This document shows, piece by piece, positions 6,339-9,292 of a stretch of DNA of 9,292 bases. The DNA is from an uncultured Micrococcales bacterium (GTDB lineage Bacteria; Actinomycetota; Actinomycetes; S36-B12; UBA10799). The notes beneath the pieces were generated by a model. That model was not told the DNA's origin. It was given only the letters and a program-made list of their open reading frames with translations, and did not search any database. Position 1 is the first letter of the stretch. Each line of letters begins with the position of its first letter. A program made the position numbers and the translations under genes. The stretch is from contig CALFYG010000117.1 of NCBI GenBank assembly GCA_937952095.1, forward strand, positions 1-9,292, written 5' to 3'.

Positions 6339-7768
6339 GCGCGTGTGCCGCGCAGGCAGCCGGACAGATCGGTCCGCAGGGTGGTGACCGCGTCCACCAC
6401 ATAGTTCTGGCGCATTCGCCAGGGCGCGCTCGGCCCCTGCTTCGGGAAGGAGCCCGCCGCGCGCTGGATGTACCCCGACTGCATGTCCATCAGCGGGCGA
6501 GGTTGCAGGGCAGGGGGAGGGTCGGGCACCACCGCGGCGTAGTTGCGCTCGTCCATCCAGTTCAGGACTTTGCAGACCAGCCGGGAGGACAGATCAGCGC
6601 GCAGGGTCCATGAGGCGTTGGTGTATCCCACGGCGATCGCGAAGTTGGGCAGCCCGGTGATCATCGCGCCGAGCAGGACGAACTGCCGGGGAAGGTCGAC
6701 CGCTGTGCCGTCGACGGTCGGCTCGACGCCACCGTTGAGCAGCAGCTTGAGGCCGGTGGCGGTGACGATGATGTCGGCCGGCAGGACCTCGCCGGATTCC
6801 AGCCGGATCCCTTCCGGGACGAAGCGGTCGATCTGCGCGGTCACCACGTCCGCCTTGCCCGAGGTGATGGCGTGGAAGAGGTCCCCGTTGGGGGCCACGC
6901 AGACCCGTTCGTCCCAGACGTTGTACGTCGGGGTGAAGTGCTCGTCGACCAGGCGCTCGTCCCCGAGCTGCTTGACGGCCATGCCTCGCAGCAACTTCGA
7001 GGCACTCTTCGGGAAGCGTCGGGTGTATCGGTAGAACGCCGTGCTCAGGCCGATGTTCTTCGCCCGGATGAACCGGTGTGCCGCCCTGTCCGGCAGATGC
7101 CGGCGGGTGAAGTCCGCGACCTTGTCCGTGCGCGGCAGCGGGCTGATCCACGTGGGGGAGCGCTGGAGCATTGTGATGTGGGCAGTCTCGGGGGCCATGG
7201 CGGGGATGAGCGTCACAGCTGTCGCACCGGAGCCGATGACCACCACCCGTTTACCGCAGTAGTCGAGTTCCTCGGGCCAGAACTGGGGGTGGACGATCGT
7301 TCCCCCGAAGTCGGCCATCCCCTGGAAGTCGGGGAGGTAGGCCTCGTCGTAGTCGTAGTAGCCGGCACACGAGTAGAGGAAGTTCGCCGTAACGGTCCGG
7401 CCGTCGGCGAGTGTGAGTGTCCAGGTGGCCGTGGGCTTATCGAAGTCCGCAGCGACCACTTTGCTGTCGAACTGGATGTGTTTGTCGATCCCGAACTCGG
7501 CGGCCGTGTCCTCGATGTATCTCTTGATCGCGGGACCGTCGGCCAGCGACATCTCGTCGGTCCACGGTGCGAACGGGAAGCCGAACGTGTACAGGTCGGA
7601 GTCCGAACGGATCCCCGGGTACCGGAACAGGTCCCACGTGCCGCCCATCTCGGAGCGCGCCTCGAGGATCGTGTAGGTCCTGTCCGGGCACTGCTCCTGC
7701 AGGTGGTAGCCGGCGTCGATGCCCGAGAGCCCGGCGCCGATCACGACGACGTCGAAGTCCGGGTGCAT
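6335..7768 (-). CDS. FAD-dependent Baeyer-Villiger-type monooxygenase (EthA-like)
   Basis: This encodes a 477-aa class B flavoprotein monooxygenase. Such enzymes use FAD, NADPH and O2 to insert oxygen into ketones or oxidise soft heteroatoms. The FAD-binding GAGLSG is at 11-16 after a beta strand, GGTWDLFRYPGIRSDSD spans 42-58, the Baeyer-Villiger fingerprint FxGxxxHxxxWP is exact at 154-165, and the NADPH-binding GSGATA is at 179-184. Length and motifs resemble mycobacterial EthA (about 489 aa). The natural substrate is unknown. In-frame ATGs at 7789, 7819 and 7858 would add 7-30 residues, but that stretch does not look like the family. ATG 7768 follows a CAGACT box with six-base spacing, suggesting a leaderless transcript. 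The gene is convergent with the amidohydrolase and divergent from ssrA. No regulator gene is adjacent in the window. Confidence 0.92.
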   Translation of the reverse strand: MHPDFDVVVIGAGLSGIDAGYHLQEQCPDRTYTILEARSEMGGTWDLFRYPGIRSDSDLYTFGFPFAPWTDEMSLADGPAIKRYIEDTAAEFGIDKHIQFDSKVVAADFDKPTATWTLTLADGRTVTANFLYSCAGYYDYDEAYLPDFQGMADFGGTIVHPQFWPEELDYCGKRVVVIGSGATAVTLIPAMAPETAHITMLQRSPTWISPLPRTDKVADFTRRHLPDRAAHRFIRAKNIGLSTAFYRYTRRFPKSASKLLRGMAVKQLGDERLVDEHFTPTYNVWDERVCVAPNGDLFHAITSGKADVVTAQIDRFVPEGIRLESGEVLPADIIVTATGLKLLLNGGVEPTVDGTAVDLPRQFVLLGAMITGLPNFAIAVGYTNASWTLRADLSSRLVCKVLNWMDERNYAAVVPDPPPALQPRPLMDMQSGYIQRAAGSFPKQGPSAPWRMRQNYVVDAVTTLRTDLSGCLRGTRA

Positions 7769-7774
7769 GGGTAC

Positions 7775-7780
7775 AGTCTG
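7775..7780 (-). promoter_or_regulatory. Possible -10 box for the monooxygenase gene
   Basis: On the minus strand CAGACT lies six bases before the ATG at 7768, the same spacing as at the two leaderless-type genes on the left. It differs by one base from TANNNT. No Shine-Dalgarno sequence is present. Weak inference. Confidence 0.25.
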
Positions 7781-7820
7781 GCCGATCATGGTGGGGCTGC
7801 GGACCGCGGCGCCACCCATT

Positions 7821-7867
7821 GTCGCGAAGTCGCACGACACGCCGGCGTGTCGCTGCAACTTCGCAAC
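7821..7867. repeat. 47-bp inverted repeat in the monooxygenase/ssrA intergenic region
   Basis: The centre is a perfect 16-base palindrome, GACACGCCGGCGTGTC (7836-7851). It is flanked by further matching arms: GTCGCGAAGTCGCA on the left, and on the right the reverse complement of GTTGCGAAGTTGCA, with one extra base. Each arm itself contains a five-base direct repeat (GTYGC-GAA-GTYGC), so the site holds four related half-sites. It lies about 53-99 bases upstream of the monooxygenase ATG and about 100 bases upstream of ssrA. An operator for an oligomeric regulator is the simplest reading. There is no T-run to make it a standard terminator. Confidence 0.7.
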
Positions 7868-7954
7868 AGCGGCTGCCTATGCGGGGGAATGGACGGGGCG
7901 CAGCGGGCGTTCAACTCCATGGACTGGTGTCGCAGGATGCCGGTACCGTGGCAA

Positions 7955-7960
7955 TACAAC
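7955..7960 (+). promoter_or_regulatory. Possible -10 box for ssrA
   Basis: TACAAC, six bases before the 5' end of the tmRNA acceptor stem at 7967, has the same spacing as the leaderless promoters elsewhere in the window. It lacks the final T of TANNNT, and no -35 is clear. Since RNase P trims tmRNA 5' ends in other bacteria, a start further upstream (for example from TACCGT at 7944) is also possible. Confidence 0.3.
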
Positions 7961-7966
7961 TCAACA

Positions 7967-8330
7967 GGGGGTGAACGGTTTCGACAGCGGATGTGCTGAC
8001 GAGAGAAGCGGGCTGAGGATGACGGTCATCTCATGAACGATCCGTCAAAATCACAAGTGCCGATTCCAAGCGCACTGACTTCGCCCTCGCTGCCTAAGCG
8101 AGCGTGAGTCCGTCGGCCTGAGGGTGCCTTCCCCTCAGTTCCCGGCGTCATTTAGAAGGCTTGCTGAGCGCCTCGGTCACGGAGGCGTGAGGGACTCCAA
8201 ACAGTGACGTAGGCCGTGTTGGCGGATGGGTCGCGAGAACCCGCCAGGCTGAATGCACCGCACTGCGACTGCGCCCGGAGAAGAATCTGATACGCACCGT
8301 TGGACCCGGGTTCGATTCCCGGCACCTCCA
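7967..8330 (+). ncRNA. ssrA: Transfer-messenger RNA (tmRNA, SsrA)
   Basis: tmRNA rescues ribosomes stalled on broken mRNA: it enters as alanyl-tRNA mimic with SmpB, then supplies a short reading frame that adds a degradation tag. The 5' end GGGGGTG (7967-7973) pairs with CACCTCC (8323-8329), forming the acceptor stem with one G-U pair. Next to it are the conserved GAACGGTTTCGAC on the 5' side and the T-arm CCGGG-TTCGATT-CCCGG (8306-8322) on the 3' side. The discriminator base is A8330, followed by CGA, so CCA is not encoded and must be added. The mRNA-like part encodes ADSKRTDFALAA. Length is 364 nt before CCA addition, typical for a one-piece tmRNA. The partner gene smpB is in the same window and a strong hairpin follows directly. 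Confidence 0.96.
8059..8097 (+). other. tmRNA proteolysis-tag reading frame (ADSKRTDFALAA)
   Basis: The resume codon GCC at 8059 opens a 12-codon frame ending in TAA 8095-8097. The encoded tag ADSKRTDFALAA has the universal C-terminal ALAA recognised by ClpXP-type proteases and an ADS start like the mycobacterial tag (ADSHQRDYALAA, from memory). The last four codons plus stop lie in the loop closed by the repeated CTCGCT/AGCGAG sequence, the usual hairpin around the tag stop. Confidence 0.92.
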
Positions 8331-8335
8331 CGAAA

Positions 8336-8371
8336 GGCGGAAGACCCCCAAGACTTTGGGGGTCTTCCGCC
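8336..8371 (+). terminator. U-less terminator hairpin behind ssrA
   Basis: A perfect 16-bp stem, GGCGGAAGACCCCCAA paired with its complement, closes a 4-nt loop (GACT). It begins five bases after the tmRNA discriminator base. No T-run follows the stem (ATGTTCGGG), as is common for actinobacterial terminators. The symmetry means it would work on both strands. It lies before the glycosyltransferase start and would separate the two transcripts. Confidence 0.85.
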
Positions 8372-8398
8372 ATGTTCGGGCCACGAACGATCCGGCAT

Positions 8399-8410
8399 CG
8401 ATGATCATCG
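8399..8410. promoter_or_regulatory. 12-bp perfect palindrome upstream of the glycosyltransferase
   Basis: CGATGATCATCG is its own reverse complement and ends 17 bases before the preferred ATG at 8428. It could be a small operator, or chance. It also contains an in-frame alternative ATG (8401). Confidence 0.2.
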
Positions 8411-8427
8411 GCGGTCACCATGGGGAC

Positions 8428-9147
8428 ATGGGCCGGACGGTCATCAGTGTCGTGATCCCTGCGCACAACGAGCAGCGGACTCTGCCGGGGTGCCTCGACG
8501 CCGTCGACACAGCGGCACGACGCGTCAGCGGGTCCGTAGAGGTGGTGGTCGCCACCAACCGCTGCACGGACCAGACCGCCGACATCGCTCGACAACGCGG
8601 AGCCACAGTCGTGGACGTGCCGGGGCGCAATATCGCCCGAGTCCGCAACGCGGGGGCCACTACGGCACAAGGTCGATCGCTGGTCATGGTGGACGCGGAC
8701 AGTCGGATGTCCGCCGGCACCTTGGCGGAGGTCCAGGCTCGCCTGACTGGTGGCAGGACCATCGGCGGCGGAGCCAGGGTCCTGCCCGAACGCTGGTCGC
8801 CCGGCATTGTGGCCACTGGCTTGCTGCTCGGTGTGGTCTTGGCGCGGCACCGGGTCACCGCCGGACTGTTCTGGTGTCGGCGCGACGACTTCCTCACACT
8901 CGGGGGGTTCGACGAATCGCGCATCAGCGGGGAGGATGTGGACTTCGCCCGTCGATTGCGCGCTCTGGGTGCGGCGCGAGGGCAGCGGTTCGGAACGCTG
9001 CGTCGCGGTCACATCGTCACGTCGTGCCGGAAGTTCGACGAGTTCGGCGACTGGTACGTGGTCCGCAACCCGGGTTTGGTCCGCCGCGTGCTGAAGGGGG
9101 ATCCGGACCCGCAGGTCGACCGCTTCTACTACGGCTTCCCCAGGTAG
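8428..9147 (+). CDS. Family 2 glycosyltransferase
   Basis: This is a 239-aa GT-A fold inverting glycosyltransferase that would move a sugar from a nucleotide donor to an unknown acceptor. The N-terminal VVIPAHNE (8-15) is the typical GT2 start. The donor- and metal-binding DAD (D89-D91, in VMVDADSRM) ends the nucleotide-binding half, and GGFDESRISGEDVDFARRL holds the acceptor-side ED (E169/D170). The C-terminal tail (DRFYYGFPR) has no membrane helix, so the protein is cytosolic or peripheral. ATG 8428 is chosen because the GT2 strand begins at once. ATG 8401 would add nine residues, and any start further upstream would fall in the terminator. The ribosome site is poor (GGGGA only two or three bases before the ATG). 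The gene is convergent with an EAL-domain gene and overlaps it by 19 nt. No other envelope-glycan gene is visible to indicate its pathway. Confidence 0.88.
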   Translation: MGRTVISVVIPAHNEQRTLPGCLDAVDTAARRVSGSVEVVVATNRCTDQTADIARQRGATVVDVPGRNIARVRNAGATTAQGRSLVMVDADSRMSAGTLAEVQARLTGGRTIGGGARVLPERWSPGIVATGLLLGVVLARHRVTAGLFWCRRDDFLTLGGFDESRISGEDVDFARRLRALGAARGQRFGTLRRGHIVTSCRKFDEFGDWYVVRNPGLVRRVLKGDPDPQVDRFYYGFPR

Positions 9148-9242
9148 GAGTGACTGCGCAACCACGCGACGGCGTCGTCGGCAGTCATGGGCCGGGCCCA
9201 CAGGAACCCCTGAGCGAACTGGCCGCCGAGATCGGACAGGGC
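9129..9242 (-). CDS. C-terminal end of an EAL-domain protein (c-di-GMP phosphodiesterase type), cut by contig end
   Basis: Reading leftward from 9242, 37 codons end in TAG (complement of 9129-9131). The peptide contains LGGQFAQGFLWARPM followed by TADDAVAWLRSH. This is the characteristic last part of EAL domains, where a QG-hydrophobic-aromatic-x-x-RP(M/L) turn is followed by an acidic helix. EAL domains hydrolyse cyclic di-GMP. The catalytic EAL, DDFG and ExxE motifs would be in the missing part, so activity cannot be judged, and a GGDEF or sensor domain upstream is possible. The reading frame is real only up to 9242; beyond that the sequence is adapter. Its 3' end overlaps the end of the glycosyltransferase gene. 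Confidence 0.75.
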   Translation of the reverse strand, partial: ALSDLGGQFAQGFLWARPMTADDAVAWLRSHSYLGKP

Positions 9243-9292
9243 AGATCGGAAGAGCACACGTCTGAACTCCAGTCACTTAGGCATATCTCGTA
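9243..9292 (+). other. Illumina TruSeq adapter read-through (not genomic)
   Basis: Bases 9243-9276 match the 34-base TruSeq read-1 adapter, beginning AGATCGGAAGAGCACACG and ending CTCCAGTCAC. They are followed by an 8-base index TTAGGCAT (9277-9284) and the first eight bases ATCTCGTA of the adapter's P7 side. This is synthetic sequence left on the contig end and should be trimmed. The minus-strand reading of the adapter starts with MTGVQTCALPI, a peptide that recurs in databases as an adapter artefact. Confidence 0.98.

Noticed and set aside
7769..7858. N-terminal extension of the monooxygenase to ATG 7858, 7819 or 7789
   Set aside because: The added residues are not family-like, none of these ATGs has a ribosome site, and the longest version would run through the 47-bp inverted repeat. 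ATG 7768 leads straight into the FAD-binding strand.
6872..7999. Plus-strand open frame of 375 codons opposite the monooxygenase
   Set aside because: It is a shadow of a well-supported gene, with no family features, and it runs into the tmRNA.
8331..8333. Encoded CCA at the tmRNA 3' end
   Set aside because: The bases after the discriminator are CGA, not CCA.
8152..9276. Minus-strand open frame of 374 codons starting MTGVQTCALPI
   Set aside because: The start lies in sequencing adapter and the rest is antisense to the glycosyltransferase and tmRNA. The true minus-strand coding frame at this end is a different one (EAL fragment).

Overview
This window looks like a fragment of a high-GC actinobacterial (Actinomycetota) chromosome, taken from an assembly contig that ends in sequencing adapter. 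The lineage call rests on strong G/C third-position bias, the order prfB - ftsE - ftsX - M23 peptidase - smpB, a tmRNA tag ending in ALAA that resembles mycobacterial tags, an EthA-like flavin monooxygenase, and start codons sitting directly behind TANNNT boxes (leaderless-type promoters). A genus cannot be named.

Left part (1-1874, + strand): the C-terminal end of an unrecognised protein, a small membrane protein with a proline/alanine-rich N-terminus and a TM2 domain, and prfB (release factor 2, no programmed frameshift). Between prfB and ftsE (1875-2120) lies a compact set of four copies of a short motif, two direct and two inverted. They nest around a 65-nt hairpin that no gene explains.

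Centre (2121-6338, + strand): a tightly packed five-gene operon. It encodes FtsE (ATPase), FtsX (membrane partner), a secreted coiled-coil M23 peptidase that keeps all its metal ligands, SmpB, and a metal-dependent amidohydrolase. The first three form a coherent unit in which cytoplasmic ATP hydrolysis is coupled through FtsX to septal peptidoglycan cleavage outside the cell. SmpB is the protein partner of the tmRNA encoded further right. The operon's last gene converges with a Baeyer-Villiger-type monooxygenase on the - strand (6335-7768), and the two stop codons share one CTAG.

Right part (7769-9292): a 198-nt divergent intergenic region containing a 47-bp inverted repeat; ssrA (tmRNA, tag ADSKRTDFALAA, no encoded CCA); a strong U-less terminator hairpin; a family 2 glycosyltransferase; and, convergent with it, the last 37 codons of an EAL-domain protein. 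The final 50 bases (9243-9292) are Illumina TruSeq adapter plus an 8-base index and are not genomic.

Three translation quality-control genes (prfB, smpB, ssrA) lie within 7.6 kb. I found no clear new multi-gene system. The best candidates for undescribed biology are the two non-coding palindromic structures, at about 1891-2020 and 7821-7867.
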